Shown: positions 43,333-53,366, counted from the first letter of the stretch. The stretch is DNA of 64,000 nucleotides from Acaudatibacter sp050729515 (GCA_050729515.1 JBOHLG010000014.1:1-64000), one strand, 5' to 3'. Notes: generated by a model from the letters alone, not told the origin. Translations and numbers: made by a program.

Positions 43333-43629
43333 ATGGCCGCCGACGCTCGCCACTACCAGCTCATTCTGGCCCCGGTCATCACCGAGAAGGCGACCCAGCT
43401 CGCCGAGCAGAACAAGGTCGTCTTCAAGGTCGCGCGCCACGCCGGCAAAGAGCAAATCGCCGCCGCCATCGAGGAGCTCTTTCGGGTCAAGGTGGTCAAG
43501 GTCAACACCCTCAACCAGAAGGGCAAGCTCAAGCGATTCCGCGGCCGGCTCGGACGCCGCTCCGATGTCAAGAAGGCCATCGTGACCCTCGAAGAGGGCC
43601 AGTCCATCGACATCACCACGGGGCTGTGA
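43333..43629 (+). CDS. rplW: 50S ribosomal protein L23
   Basis: The 98-residue protein lies at the exit tunnel where trigger factor and SRP dock. LAPVITEKATQLAEQNKVVF and KVVKVNTLNQKGKLKRFRG are typical, ending in an EEGQSIDI strand. rplB follows after 7 bp. Confidence 0.97.
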   Translation: MAADARHYQLILAPVITEKATQLAEQNKVVFKVARHAGKEQIAAAIEELFRVKVVKVNTLNQKGKLKRFRGRLGRRSDVKKAIVTLEEGQSIDITTGL

Positions 43630-43636
43630 GGCGGCG

Positions 43637-44473
43637 ATGGCGCTCAAGACCTTCAATCCCACATCGCCTTCGCGCCGCGGCCTCGTCCTGGTCGACCGCT
43701 CCGAGCTTCACAAGGGGCGACCCGAAAAGTCCCTGGTCGAGGGCCTCAGCGCCTCCGGCGGCCGGGGAGGGGGCGGACGCATCGCCGTGCGCTTCCGCGG
43801 CGGCGGGGCCAAGAGGCTCTATCGCAAGATCGACTTCAAGCGGCGCAAGTGGGGCCAGGCGGCCAAGGTCGAGCGTCTGGAGTACGACCCCAATCGCACC
43901 GCTTTCATCGCCCTCATCCGCTACGCCGATGGCGAGGCGGCCTACATCTTGGCCCCCCAGCGGCTGCGGATCGGCGAGGAGGTGATCGCCGGCGAGAAGG
44001 TCGACGTGAAGGTCGGCAATGCTTCCCCGCTGCGCGGTCTTCCGATCGGAGCGATCATCCACAACATCGAGTTGAAGCCGATGAAGGGCGGTCAGATCGC
44101 CCGCTCGGCCGGGGCCTACGCCCAGCTCGTCGGACGCGACGCCGGCTTCGCCCAGATCCGCCTTTCCTCCGGAGAGCTGCGGATGGTCAGCGATGCCTGT
44201 ATGGCGACGGTGGGGGCGGTCTCCAACCCCGATCACATGAACGAGGTCCTGGGCAAGGCCGGCCGGACGCGCTGGAAGGGCCGGCGTCCACACGTCCGGG
44301 GTGTGGCCATGAACCCCGTCGACCATCCCCACGGCGGCGGCGAGGGGCGGACCAGCGGCGGGCGCCACCCGGTCACCCCTCAGGGCAAGCCGACCAAAGG
44401 CAGCAAGACCCGCCGCGCCAAGGCTTCGGATCGCCTGATCATCCGCAGCCGTCACGTCAAGAAGGCGCGCTGA
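43637..44473 (+). CDS. rplB: 50S ribosomal protein L2
   Basis: The 278-residue protein supports subunit joining and peptidyl transfer. The conserved MNPVDHPHGGGEGRTSGGRH, which carries the key histidine, and GSKTRRAKASDRLIIRSRH at the end are intact. Its stop shares one base with the rpsS start (TGATG). Confidence 0.98.
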   Translation: MALKTFNPTSPSRRGLVLVDRSELHKGRPEKSLVEGLSASGGRGGGGRIAVRFRGGGAKRLYRKIDFKRRKWGQAAKVERLEYDPNRTAFIALIRYADGEAAYILAPQRLRIGEEVIAGEKVDVKVGNASPLRGLPIGAIIHNIELKPMKGGQIARSAGAYAQLVGRDAGFAQIRLSSGELRMVSDACMATVGAVSNPDHMNEVLGKAGRTRWKGRRPHVRGVAMNPVDHPHGGGEGRTSGGRHPVTPQGKPTKGSKTRRAKASDRLIIRSRHVKKAR

Positions 44474-44754
44474 TGTCCCGCTCGATCTGGAAGGGTCCGT
44501 TCGTCGACGGCTATCTCTTGAAGAAGGCCGAGGCCGCCCAGTCATCGGGCCGCAAGGAGGTGATCAGGACCTGGTCGCGCCGCTCGACCATCATGCCCCA
44601 GTTCGTCGGGCTGACCTTCGCCGTCCACAACGGCCACAAACATATCCCGGTGCTGGTCAGCGAGGACATGGTGGGCATGAAGCTGGGCGAATTTGCTCCC
44701 ACGCGCACCTTTCTGGGCCACGCCGCCGATCGCAAGGCCAAGAGGAAGGTATGA
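44473..44754 (+). CDS. rpsS: 30S ribosomal protein S19
   Basis: The 93-residue protein starts MSRSIWKGPFVDGYLLKKAE and contains RTWSRRSTIMPQFVGLTFAV and GEFAPTRTFLGHAADRKAKR. It forms the head bridge with S13. The start at 44473 is one base inside the rplB stop; the longer open frame upstream is a shadow of rplB. Confidence 0.98.
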   Translation: MSRSIWKGPFVDGYLLKKAEAAQSSGRKEVIRTWSRRSTIMPQFVGLTFAVHNGHKHIPVLVSEDMVGMKLGEFAPTRTFLGHAADRKAKRKV

Positions 44755-45131
44755 GCGACAAGGCCAATCCTCGGCGGGTGAAGGACAACGAGGCGATGGG
44801 CAAGGTGCGCCTTTTGCGCAGCAGTCCGCGTAAGCTCAATCTCGTGGCGGCCCAGATCCGCGGCCTCGGGGTGCAGAAAGCTTTGAACGAGCTGGAGTTT
44901 TCTCCGCGGCGGATCGCCAGGGAGGTGCGCAAGGCGCTCTACGCGGCGATCTCCAACGCCGAGAACAACCACAGCCTGGACATCGACTCCCTGGTGGTCG
45001 CCGAGGCCTGGGTCGGCAAGAACCTGACCATGAAGCGCTTCGCCGCCCGCGCCCGCGGCCGCGCCGGGCGCATCGCCAAGCCCTTTTCGGAAATCACCAT
45101 CGTGGTGCGCGAACGCGCGGAGGCGGCCTGA
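44751..45131 (+). CDS. rplV: 50S ribosomal protein L22
   Basis: The 126-residue protein lines the exit tunnel with its long beta-hairpin (AWVGKNLTMKRFAARARGRA). NPRRVKDNEAMGKVRLLRSS precedes KLNLVAAQIRGL. It overlaps rpsS as ATGA and shares one base with rpsC. Confidence 0.97.
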   Translation: MSDKANPRRVKDNEAMGKVRLLRSSPRKLNLVAAQIRGLGVQKALNELEFSPRRIAREVRKALYAAISNAENNHSLDIDSLVVAEAWVGKNLTMKRFAARARGRAGRIAKPFSEITIVVRERAEAA

Positions 45132-45880
45132 TGGGTCAGAAAGTCAATCCGATCGGTCTTCGTCTGGGGATCAACCGGACCTGGGACAGTCGCTGGTTCG
45201 CCACCGGCGGCGAGTACGCCCGGCTCCTCCACGAGGACGTGCGCCTGCGGCGCGCCCTCAAGCAGCGCCTGGCCCAGGCCGGCGTCTCCCGGATCACTAT
45301 CGAGCGCCCACACAAGAAGTGCCGGGTCACCATCTACGCCGCCCGTCCGGGCGTCATCATCGGCAAGAAGGGCGCGGACATCGAGAAGCTGCGCAAGGAC
45401 CTCGCCGAGATGACCAAGGCCGAGGTCCACCTGAACATCGTGGAGATCCGCAAGCCGGAGACGGACGCCCAGCTCCTGGCCGAGAACATCGCCCAGCAGT
45501 TGGAGCGGCGCATCGCCTTCCGGCGGGCGATGAAGCGCTCCATGCAATCGGCTACCCGGCTGGGGGCCAAGGGCGTTCGGGTGATGGTCGCCGGGCGTCT
45601 GGGCGGGGCCGAGATCGCCCGCATGGAGTGGTATCACGAAGGGCGGGTGCCCCTGCACAACCTGCGCGCCGACATCGACTACGGCTTCGCCGAGGCCAGG
45701 ACCACCTACGGGATCATCGGGGTCAAGGCCTGGGTGTTCAAGGGCGAGGTTCTGGAGCACGACCCCATGGCGCTCGACAAGCGCCTGGCCTCCGAATCCG
45801 GCCCGGCCGGCGAGGGCGGCGGGCGGGAGGCCAGGCCCGATCGGCCGCCCAGGCGCGTCCGCGAGCCGGCGAGCGCCTGA
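45131..45880 (+). CDS. rpsC: 30S ribosomal protein S3
   Basis: The 249-residue protein starts MGQKVNPIGLRLGINRTWDS and has the KH domain (RPGVIIGKKGADIEKLRKDL) at the mRNA entry site, then RRAMKRSMQSATRLGAKGVR. The tail from about 215 is Gly/Arg/Pro-rich (GPAGEGGGREARPDRPPRR), longer than in E. coli by about 15 residues. Confidence 0.98.
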   Translation: MGQKVNPIGLRLGINRTWDSRWFATGGEYARLLHEDVRLRRALKQRLAQAGVSRITIERPHKKCRVTIYAARPGVIIGKKGADIEKLRKDLAEMTKAEVHLNIVEIRKPETDAQLLAENIAQQLERRIAFRRAMKRSMQSATRLGAKGVRVMVAGRLGGAEIARMEWYHEGRVPLHNLRADIDYGFAEARTTYGIIGVKAWVFKGEVLEHDPMALDKRLASESGPAGEGGGREARPDRPPRRVREPASA

Positions 45881-45893
45881 GAAAGTCCGCGTC

Positions 45894-46328
45894 ATGCTCT
45901 CGCCGAAGAAGACCCGCTATCGAAAGCAGTTCAAGGGCCGCATCCACGGCCTCTCCAAGGCCGGTTACAGCCTCAATTTCGGCTCCCACGGCCTCAAGGC
46001 CGTCGAGCCCGAGCGGATCACCGCCCGCCAGATCGAGGCCGCCCGGCGCGCCATCACCCGAGAGATGAAGCGACAGGGCCGGGTGTGGATCCGCATCTTC
46101 CCCGACGTGCCGGTCAGCGACAAGCCGGCCGAGGTCCGCATGGGCAAGGGCAAGGGGGCGGTGGAATACTGGGCGGCGCGGGTGGCGCCGGGCCGGATCA
46201 TGTTCGAAGTCGACGGCGTCGCAGACCAGGTCGCCCGCGAGGCGCTGCGGCTGGGCGCCTCGAAGCTGCCGATCAAGACGCGCGTGGTCCATCGACTAGG
46301 AGCGGAGCCGGAGGCGAGCCTCTCATGA
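45894..46328 (+). CDS. rplP: 50S ribosomal protein L16
   Basis: The 144-residue protein contacts A-site tRNA. It starts MLSPKKTRYRKQFKGRIHGL and contains RVWIRIFPDVPVSDKPAEVR and MGKGKGAVEYWAARVAPGRI. The arginine hydroxylated in some bacteria is in the KPAEVRMGKGKG loop. The stop overlaps rpmC as ATGA. Confidence 0.98.
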   Translation: MLSPKKTRYRKQFKGRIHGLSKAGYSLNFGSHGLKAVEPERITARQIEAARRAITREMKRQGRVWIRIFPDVPVSDKPAEVRMGKGKGAVEYWAARVAPGRIMFEVDGVADQVAREALRLGASKLPIKTRVVHRLGAEPEASLS

Positions 46329-46516
46329 AGATCGACGAAGTCCGCCGCCTCACCGCCGACCAGCTCACCGACCGCCTTCTCGAGCTCGAGAAGGAACGGT
46401 TCAACCTGCGCTTCCAGGCCGCCACCAGCCAGCTCGACAAGACCCACAGGGTCAAGCTCGTCCGGCGCGACATCGCCCGGATCAAGATGGTCATGGCCAA
46501 GGCCAAGGCGCGCTAG
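46325..46516 (+). CDS. rpmC: 50S ribosomal protein L29
   Basis: The 63-residue helical hairpin protein starts MKIDEVRRLTADQLTDRLLE and contains LRFQAATSQLDKTHRVKLVR. It lies at the exit-tunnel rim beside L23. The start overlaps rplP by 4 bp; rpsQ follows after 21 bp. Confidence 0.97.
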   Translation: MKIDEVRRLTADQLTDRLLELEKERFNLRFQAATSQLDKTHRVKLVRRDIARIKMVMAKAKAR

Positions 46517-46537
46517 GGCCCATCGAGGAAAAAGACG

Positions 46538-46882
46538 ATGCCGAAGAGAGTCCTCGAGGGGGTGGTGATCTCCGACAAGACCGACAAGACGATCGTGGTC
46601 AAGGTCGAGCGCACCTTCCTGCATCCGGTGCTCAAGAAGACGGTGCGCCGCTCCAAGAAGTATCACGCCCACGATGAAGCCAACGCCTACAAGGAAGGCG
46701 AACGCGCCAGGATCGTCGAATGCGCGCCGATCTCCAGGCTCAAGACTTGGCGGGCCTTTCCCAAGGCCGGCGCGCCGGCGCCCGAGCCGAAGGCCACGGC
46801 GGCCAAGGCGAAGAAGCCATCGGCCAAGGTGAAGCCCAAAGCCAAGGCCGGCGCCGCCAAGTCCCGGAAGGCCCGAGCATGA
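46538..46882 (+). CDS. rpsQ: 30S ribosomal protein S17 with Lys/Ala-rich tail
   Basis: The first 80 residues are the S17 OB fold (VLEGVVISDKTDKTIVVKVE, HPVLKKTVRRSKKYHAHDEA, RIVECAPISRLKTWRA). About 30 residues of Ala/Lys/Pro tail follow (KPSAKVKPKAKAGAAKSRKA), making it longer than the usual 80-90. The tail is likely disordered and rRNA-binding. Stop overlaps rplN as ATGA. Confidence 0.97.
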   Translation: MPKRVLEGVVISDKTDKTIVVKVERTFLHPVLKKTVRRSKKYHAHDEANAYKEGERARIVECAPISRLKTWRAFPKAGAPAPEPKATAAKAKKPSAKVKPKAKAGAAKSRKARA

Positions 46883-47247
46883 TCCAGATGCAGACCAATC
46901 TCGAGGTCGCCGACAACTCCGGCGCCCGGCGCGTGATGTGCCTGAAGGTTCTGGGGGGGGCTGGTCGCCGCTATGCCGGGGTCGGCGACACCATCGTCGT
47001 CTCGGTCAAGGAGGCGATCCCCCGCGGTCGGGTGAAGAAGGGCGAGGTGCTCCAGGCGATCGTGGTGCGCACCTCCCAGGCGATCAAGCGCAAGGACGGC
47101 TCGGTGATCCGTTTCGACCGCAACGCGGCGGTGATCGTGAACAAGCAAGCCGAGCCGATCGGCACGCGAATCTTTGGGCCGGTGCCGCGCGAGCTGCGCG
47201 CCAAGAACCACATGAAAATCATCTCCCTTGCGCCGGAGGTCCTCTGA
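46879..47247 (+). CDS. rplN: 50S ribosomal protein L14
   Basis: The 122-residue protein starts MIQMQTNLEVADNSGARRVM and contains GDTIVVSVKEAIPRGRVKKG, VRTSQAIKRKDGSVIRFDRN and IFGPVPRELRAKNHMKIISL. It forms an intersubunit bridge and binds the silencing factor RsfS. It shares one base with rplX. Confidence 0.98.
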   Translation: MIQMQTNLEVADNSGARRVMCLKVLGGAGRRYAGVGDTIVVSVKEAIPRGRVKKGEVLQAIVVRTSQAIKRKDGSVIRFDRNAAVIVNKQAEPIGTRIFGPVPRELRAKNHMKIISLAPEVL

Positions 47248-47561
47248 TGGCCGCCAGGATCAGGAAGGGCGACAAGGTCATCGTCATCACCGGCAAGGAC
47301 AAGGGGCGGACCGGCCAGGTCGCCCGGGTCTTTCCCAAGGAGGGCAGAGCGGTCGTCTCCGGCCTCAATCTGGTGCGACGGCACACCAAGCCCAGCCAGG
47401 CCGACCCTCAAGGCGGGATCAAGCTCAAGGAAGCGCCGCTGCATCTTTCCAATCTCGCCCTCCTCGACGGCTCCGGACGTCCGACCCGGGTCGGCTTCCG
47501 CATGGAGGGGGACAAGAAGGTGCGCTTCGCCAAGACCACCGGGGAGGCGATCCATGGCTGA
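47247..47561 (+). CDS. rplX: 50S ribosomal protein L24
   Basis: The 104-residue protein has a KOW domain (IRKGDKVIVITGKDKGRTGQ) and GLNLVRRHTKPSQADPQGGI, needed early in 50S assembly. It overlaps rplE by 8 bp. The start is the ATG sharing a base with the rplN stop. Confidence 0.97.
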   Translation: MAARIRKGDKVIVITGKDKGRTGQVARVFPKEGRAVVSGLNLVRRHTKPSQADPQGGIKLKEAPLHLSNLALLDGSGRPTRVGFRMEGDKKVRFAKTTGEAIHG

Positions 47562-48135
47562 AGCCGCCGCCCAGACCCCTTCGACGACCGCATACGAACC
47601 CAGGCTGAAAAACGAGTATCGCTCGCGCATCCGCGAGGTGCTCAAGGAGCGGTTCGGCTACACCAACGAGATGCAGATCCCCAGGCTCGACAAGGTCGTC
47701 ATCAACATGGGGATCGGCGAAGCGGTGGCCGATTCGAAGAAGACCCAATCGGCGATGAAGGACCTCGCCCTCATCACCGGCCAAAAGCCGCTCCCCACCA
47801 AGGCGCGGACGTCGATCTCCTCCTTCAAGCTGCGCGAAGGCATGACCATCGGGGCCAAGGTGACGCTGCGCAAGGATCGGATGTACGAGTTCCTCGACCG
47901 CCTGATCACCATCGCCCTTCCCAGGGTCAAGGATTTCCGGGGCCTCAAGCCCACCAGCTTCGACGGGCGGGGAAACTACGCCATGGGCCTGCGCGAGCAT
48001 CTGGTCTTTCCCGAGATCAACTACGACGAGATCGATCAGGTCTGGGGAATGGACATCGTGGTGTGCACAACCGCCCACACCGACGAGGAGGCCAAGGCCC
48101 TCCTCGCCGAATTCCAGTTCCCCTTCATCGCCTGA
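47554..48135 (+). CDS. rplE: 50S ribosomal protein L5
   Basis: The 193-residue protein binds 5S rRNA and contacts P-site tRNA. YTNEMQIPRLDKVVINMGIG, GQKPLPTKARTSISSFKLRE and VFPEINYDEIDQVWGMDIVV are conserved. A short Ala/Thr-rich N-terminal extension precedes the core. rpsN follows after 15 bp. Confidence 0.98.
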   Translation: MAEAAAQTPSTTAYEPRLKNEYRSRIREVLKERFGYTNEMQIPRLDKVVINMGIGEAVADSKKTQSAMKDLALITGQKPLPTKARTSISSFKLREGMTIGAKVTLRKDRMYEFLDRLITIALPRVKDFRGLKPTSFDGRGNYAMGLREHLVFPEINYDEIDQVWGMDIVVCTTAHTDEEAKALLAEFQFPFIA

Positions 48136-48150
48136 GCAGGAACAGAAGGC

Positions 48151-48456
48151 ATGGCCAAGAAGAGCGCCGTCAATCGAAACGAGAGGGTCCGAGCCCTGGC
48201 CGCGCGATTCGCGCCCAAGCGCTTGGCGCTCAAAGCGACGGCCGAGAACGAGGCGCTTTCGCTTGAGGAGCGCTTCGCCGCCCGCCTGGCGCTGGCCGAG
48301 CTTCCGCGCAACTCTTCGCCCACCCGCATCCGCAACCGATGCCAGATCACCGGCCGGCCGCGCGGATACTACCGCAAGATGAAAATGAGCCGCATCGCCC
48401 TGCGCGAGCTCGGCGCGTCCGGACAGATTCCGGGCCTGGTCAAGTCGAGCTGGTGA
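48151..48456 (+). CDS. rpsN: 30S ribosomal protein S14 (zinc-free long form)
   Basis: The 101-residue protein starts MAKKSAVNRNERVRALAARF and ends with RIRNRCQITGRPRGYYRKMK and SRIALRELGASGQIPGLVKS. The paired cysteines of the zinc form are missing, so it is the C-minus type. rpsH follows after 17 bp. Confidence 0.98.
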   Translation: MAKKSAVNRNERVRALAARFAPKRLALKATAENEALSLEERFAARLALAELPRNSSPTRIRNRCQITGRPRGYYRKMKMSRIALRELGASGQIPGLVKSSW

Positions 48457-48473
48457 GAGGAGGCGTCTAGAAG

Positions 48474-48869
48474 ATGGTCAACGATCCGATCGGCGACATG
48501 ATCGCCCGCATCAAGAACGCCGCCGCCCGCCGGCGCTCAAAGGTCGCCACGCCGGCCTCTCGGCTGCGCGAACGGGTTCTCGAGGTCCTCGCCGCCGAGG
48601 GCTACATCCGCGGCTTCACCCTGGTCCAGAAGCCCGGCGAGTTCCCGCAGTTCGAGGTCGAATTGAAGTACTTCGACGGCGAGCCGGTGATCGCCGAGAT
48701 CAACCGCGTCTCCAAGCCCGGGCGACGGGTCTACACCTCGGTCCGCGATCTCAAGCCGGTCAGGAACGGCCTGGGAATTTCAATTCTCTCCACGCCCAAG
48801 GGCGTGATGAGCGACAGCGCCGCCCGCCAGGCCAATGTCGGCGGCGAAATCCTCTGCCGGGTGTACTGA
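48474..48869 (+). CDS. rpsH: 30S ribosomal protein S8
   Basis: The 131-residue protein starts MVNDPIGDMIARIKNAAARR and ends GILSTPKGVMSDSAARQ-like sequence (here SILSTPKGVMSDSAARQANV). It binds helix 21 of 16S rRNA and in enterics represses the spc operon. The stop shares a base with rplF. Confidence 0.98.
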   Translation: MVNDPIGDMIARIKNAAARRRSKVATPASRLRERVLEVLAAEGYIRGFTLVQKPGEFPQFEVELKYFDGEPVIAEINRVSKPGRRVYTSVRDLKPVRNGLGISILSTPKGVMSDSAARQANVGGEILCRVY

Positions 48870-49402
48870 TGTCGAGGATCGGCAAGAAACCCATCACCCT
48901 GCCCGCCGGCGTGACGGCCGCGATCGAGGGTCAGAAGGTCGATATCAAGGGCCCCAAGGGCGCGCTTTCCTGGACGCTGGCCGAGGAGATCGAAGTCCGC
49001 CTTGAGGGGACCGAGCTCGTGCTCGCGCCCAGGCTCGAAAGCGAGAGGGCGCGCGCCATGTGGGGACTTTCGCGCTCGCTCGTGGCCAACATGGTCGTGG
49101 GAGTTTCCCAGGGCTACGAACGCAGCCTCGAACTCATCGGCGTGGGCTATCGCGCCGCCATGAAGGGCCAGAACCTCGCCCTCCAGCTCGGTTTCTCGCA
49201 CGAGGTGGCCTTTCCGGCCCCGCCGGGCATCACCTTCCAGGTTCCACGGCCCGTCGAGATCCGCATCGCCGGAATCGACAAGCAGCTCGTGGGCGAGACG
49301 GCCGCCCGCATCCGCAAGATTCGTCCGCCCGAACCTTATAAGGGCAAGGGCGTGCGCTACGTCGGCGAGGTTGTCCGACGCAAGGAGGGCAAGAAGAAGT
49401 AA
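48869..49402 (+). CDS. rplF: 50S ribosomal protein L6
   Basis: The 177-residue protein has two similar domains and ends with RIRKIRPPEPYKGKGVRYVG followed by the basic RRKEGKKK tail. It starts MSRIGKKPITLPAGVTAAIE. It lies near the sarcin-ricin loop. The stop and the rplR start overlap as TAATG. Confidence 0.98.
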   Translation: MSRIGKKPITLPAGVTAAIEGQKVDIKGPKGALSWTLAEEIEVRLEGTELVLAPRLESERARAMWGLSRSLVANMVVGVSQGYERSLELIGVGYRAAMKGQNLALQLGFSHEVAFPAPPGITFQVPRPVEIRIAGIDKQLVGETAARIRKIRPPEPYKGKGVRYVGEVVRRKEGKKK

Positions 49403-49767
49403 TGACCGCCAAGCTTCGCACGCCCCCCGCCCGCCGGGCCCGACGGGTTCGCGCCAGGCTGAGGAAGGTCTCGGTCGGACGGCCGAGGCTCTCGGTCTTC
49501 CGCTCCGCCAAGAACATCTACGTCCAGGTGATCGATGACGCCAAAGGCGTGACGCTCGCCGCCGCCTCCTCCCTGGAGGCCGAGATCCGCTCTCAGACGC
49601 CCAAGGGCGCCGACCGAAAGGCCGCCGGCGCGGTGGGGACCCTCATCGCCAGGCGCGCGCTCGAGAAGGGGCTGAAGGCGGTGGTCTTCGATCGGGGCGG
49701 CTACATCTATCATGGTCGAATCAAGGCGCTCGCCGAGGCGGCGCGCGAGGCCGGACTGAGTTTCTAG
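49402..49767 (+). CDS. rplR: 50S ribosomal protein L18
   Basis: The 121-residue 5S-rRNA-binding protein has RPRLSVFRSAKNIYVQVIDD and ALEKGLKAVVFDRGGYIYHG, ending ALAEAAREAGLSF. The N terminus is basic and disordered-looking (TPPARRARRVRARLRKVS). rpsE follows after 11 bp. Confidence 0.98.
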   Translation: MTAKLRTPPARRARRVRARLRKVSVGRPRLSVFRSAKNIYVQVIDDAKGVTLAAASSLEAEIRSQTPKGADRKAAGAVGTLIARRALEKGLKAVVFDRGGYIYHGRIKALAEAAREAGLSF

Positions 49768-49778
49768 AAGGATCGAGG

Positions 49779-50381
49779 ATGGCGCGAGGCGAACAGCAGC
49801 GGGGCGACCGCCGGGGACGCGATCGGAGCAAGTCCGAGGAACGCGCCGACGGCGACATCGTCGAAAAGCTCGTCCACATCAACCGGGTGGCGGCGACGGT
49901 CAAAGGAGGCCGGCGCTTTTCCTTCGCCGCCCTGATGATAGTGGGCGATCAGAAGGGCCGGGTCGGATTTGGCCATGGCAAGGCCCGCGAGGTCCCCGAG
50001 GCCATCCGCAAGGCCACCGAAGAAGCCAAGAAGAGCATGATCCGCGTGCCCTTGCGCGAATCCCGCACCCTGCATCACGACGGAACCGGCCGGTGGGGCG
50101 CCGGGAAGATCATGATGCGCGCCGCCCCTCCTGGCACCGGCGTCATCGCCGGCGGTCCCATGCGGGCGGTGCTCGAGACTCTGGGGGTCCAGGACGTGGT
50201 CGGAAAGTCGGTGGGGTCCTCCAACCCCTACAACATGGTCCGCGCCACTTTTGAGGCCTTGAAGAAGCAGGCCTCGCCCCGGCAGGTCGCGGCCAAACGC
50301 GGCAAGAAGCTCGCCGACATCCTGCCGCGCCGTCCGGACGCCGCCGGCGCCGCGGCCGGCGCCGAAGAGGCGGAGGCTTGA
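49779..50381 (+). CDS. rpsE: 30S ribosomal protein S5
   Basis: The 200-residue protein has the dsRNA-binding domain (VEKLVHINRVAATVKGGRRF-like, here IVEKLVHINRVAATVKGGRR) and the C-terminal GPMRAVLETLGVQDVVGKSV with SSNPYNMVRATFEALKK. It acts in decoding fidelity. A Lys/Arg/Glu-rich start and an Ala-rich end are family-typical extensions. Confidence 0.97.
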   Translation: MARGEQQRGDRRGRDRSKSEERADGDIVEKLVHINRVAATVKGGRRFSFAALMIVGDQKGRVGFGHGKAREVPEAIRKATEEAKKSMIRVPLRESRTLHHDGTGRWGAGKIMMRAAPPGTGVIAGGPMRAVLETLGVQDVVGKSVGSSNPYNMVRATFEALKKQASPRQVAAKRGKKLADILPRRPDAAGAAAGAEEAEA

Positions 50382-50386
50382 CGGCC

Positions 50387-50569
50387 ATGGCTCTTCTCAA
50401 AGTGCGCCAGACCGCCAGCCCCATCCGTCGCCGCTCCGATCAGCGCGCCTGCCTCGTCGGCCTGGGGCTGGGCCGCATCGGCCGCCTCGCCCAGCTCGAG
50501 GACACGCCCGCGGTCCGCGGCATGATCGCCAAGGTCGGCCACCTGGTGAAGATCGAGACCGAGCGATGA
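50387..50569 (+). CDS. rpmD: 50S ribosomal protein L30
   Basis: The 60-residue protein starts MALLKVRQTASPIRRRSDQR and ends GMIAKVGHLVKIE. ATG 50387 is chosen because GGAGG lies 9-10 bp upstream; a TTG at 50378 overlapping the rpsE stop is the alternative. The stop overlaps rplO as ATGA. Confidence 0.96.
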   Translation: MALLKVRQTASPIRRRSDQRACLVGLGLGRIGRLAQLEDTPAVRGMIAKVGHLVKIETER

Positions 50570-51072
50570 CGAAACTGAATGAATTGGCCCCGCGGCCGGG
50601 CTCCCACCGCTCGCGCATGAGAGTCGGCCGCGGCCCGGGCTCCGGCAAGGGAAAGACCTCCGGGCGCGGGGTCAAGGGGCAGAAATCGCGTTCGGGCGGC
50701 GGAATGGGAGCCTTCGAAGGCGGCCAGATGCCCCTGCACATGCGAATGCCCAAGCGCGGCTTTTCCAATCCCGACGCCAAGGTTTTCGCCGAGGTCAATT
50801 TCTGGCGCATTGAAAAGGCGATCGCGGCAGGAAGGCTCGATCCGAAAGGGAAGATCGACGCCGCCGCCCTCCACAAGGCAGGCGTGATCCGGCGTGAGCG
50901 GGATGGGGTGAAGCTCCTCGCCAAGGGCGAGCTCAAAGCCAAGCTCGATCTTCATGTATGGTCGGCCTCGGCGGCGGCCAAGGCGGCGGTGGAGAAGGCC
51001 GGGGGCTCCCTCACTGAGGCGAGGCCGCCAAAGGCCGAGAAGGCGGAGTCTCCGGCCGGAACAGACGCGTGA
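50566..51072 (+). CDS. rplO: 50S ribosomal protein L15
   Basis: The 168-residue protein has the Gly/Arg-rich extended N terminus (GRGPGSGKGKTSGRGVKGQK, FEGGQMPLHMRMPKRGFSNP) and a C-terminal globular part, KLLAKGELKAKLDLHVWSAS. About 20 residues of Lys/Ala/Glu tail are extra. A 107-bp gap leads to secY. Confidence 0.97.
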   Translation: MTKLNELAPRPGSHRSRMRVGRGPGSGKGKTSGRGVKGQKSRSGGGMGAFEGGQMPLHMRMPKRGFSNPDAKVFAEVNFWRIEKAIAAGRLDPKGKIDAAALHKAGVIRRERDGVKLLAKGELKAKLDLHVWSASAAAKAAVEKAGGSLTEARPPKAEKAESPAGTDA

Positions 51073-51179
51073 GCCCCGCCCTGCGCCGATCGGCCGCTGG
51101 CGAACATCGGCTCAGTGCTGGAGCGCGGAGAGTGGAATCCCTATCTGCATGCCGCCTCGGGCAAGGATGATCTTCTGAA

Positions 51180-52519
<1,340 letters not shown>

Positions 52520-52523
<4 letters not shown>

Positions 52524-52690
52524 TGGAACGAATTTGACATTCGCTTCCGGCCCGACATCAGCCGCCGAGCGAATGACAAATTCAAAAGTTCCACTAGGAA
52601 ATCAAGGAGTCGCTAGCGGTCCTTCTTGATTCGAACATTTGCCAGGCGGACGGTATCAGGCGGATGCAAATGTTGGAATCGGACCACTAG
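52520..52690. repeat. Composite two-hairpin repeat, copy 3
   Basis: Hairpin 1 (52520-52597) has a perfect outer stem CTAGTGGAAC/GTTCCACTAG and a 15-bp inner stem GAATTTGACATTCGC (52530-52544) against 52569-52583, one mismatch. Hairpin 2 (52613-52690) has CTAGCGGTCC/GGACCACTAG and GATTCGAACATTTGC (52628-52642) against 52666-52680, each with one mismatch. The first arm supplies the secY stop codon. It fills most of the secY-adk gap. Confidence 0.87.
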
Positions 52691-52745
52691 GCAGTTTGAG
52701 CGCGAGCGGCCGGATCGCCGGCGCCGCGCCTTTGGGGCGGAGGCC

Positions 52746-53366
52746 ATGGATCTCATACTCTTCGGTCCTCCGGCGGCCGGTAAGGGCACTCAGGCCCGTC
52801 GCCTCGTCGAGACCTGCGGAATGATCCAGCTTTCGACCGGCGATATGCTCCGCGGCGCCATCGCGTCGGGATCGGATCTGGGCCGTCGGGTGGCCGCGAT
52901 CCACGACGCCGGCGAGCTCGTTCCCGATGAGATCGTCATCAGCCTGATCGAGGCGGCGCTCGGCGAGGCGCACGGAGCGGGGGCGATCTTCGATGGCTTT
53001 CCACGCACCCTCGCCCAGGCGCGTTCTCTCGATGACATGCTCGCCCGCCGCCGCCGCCGCATCGATCTGGTGATCCGGCTCGTCGTCGATCGCGACAGGC
53101 TCCTCTCGCGCATCGAGCGCCGCTTCGCCGAGAGCGGCCGAGGCGACGACAATCCCGCCGCCTTCGCCACCCGCCTCGAAGCCTATCTGCGCTCGACGAC
53201 GCCGCTCATTGACTATTACCGGGCGGCGGGAAGGCTCGCCGAGCTCGACGGCATGCAGTCGATCGAGGAGGTGGCCCATGCCATCGATGCGGCGATCGCG
53301 GCGCACTGCGGTCCGGCCTCGTCGGCCGCGCCGGGCTCCTTGACCGCGCCCACCCCGAAACGCTAA
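52746..53366 (+). CDS. adk: Adenylate kinase
   Basis: The 206-residue enzyme interconverts AMP, ADP and ATP. P-loop GPPAAGKGTQARRL, AMP site QLSTGDMLRGAIASG and FDGFPRTLAQA are conserved. RRFAESGRGDDNPAAFATRL shows the short form without the zinc-type LID insertion. It ends with an Ala/Ser/Pro tail. Position after secY is standard; rpmJ, which often follows, is not found. Confidence 0.96.
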   Translation: MDLILFGPPAAGKGTQARRLVETCGMIQLSTGDMLRGAIASGSDLGRRVAAIHDAGELVPDEIVISLIEAALGEAHGAGAIFDGFPRTLAQARSLDDMLARRRRRIDLVIRLVVDRDRLLSRIERRFAESGRGDDNPAAFATRLEAYLRSTTPLIDYYRAAGRLAELDGMQSIEEVAHAIDAAIAAHCGPASSAAPGSLTAPTPKR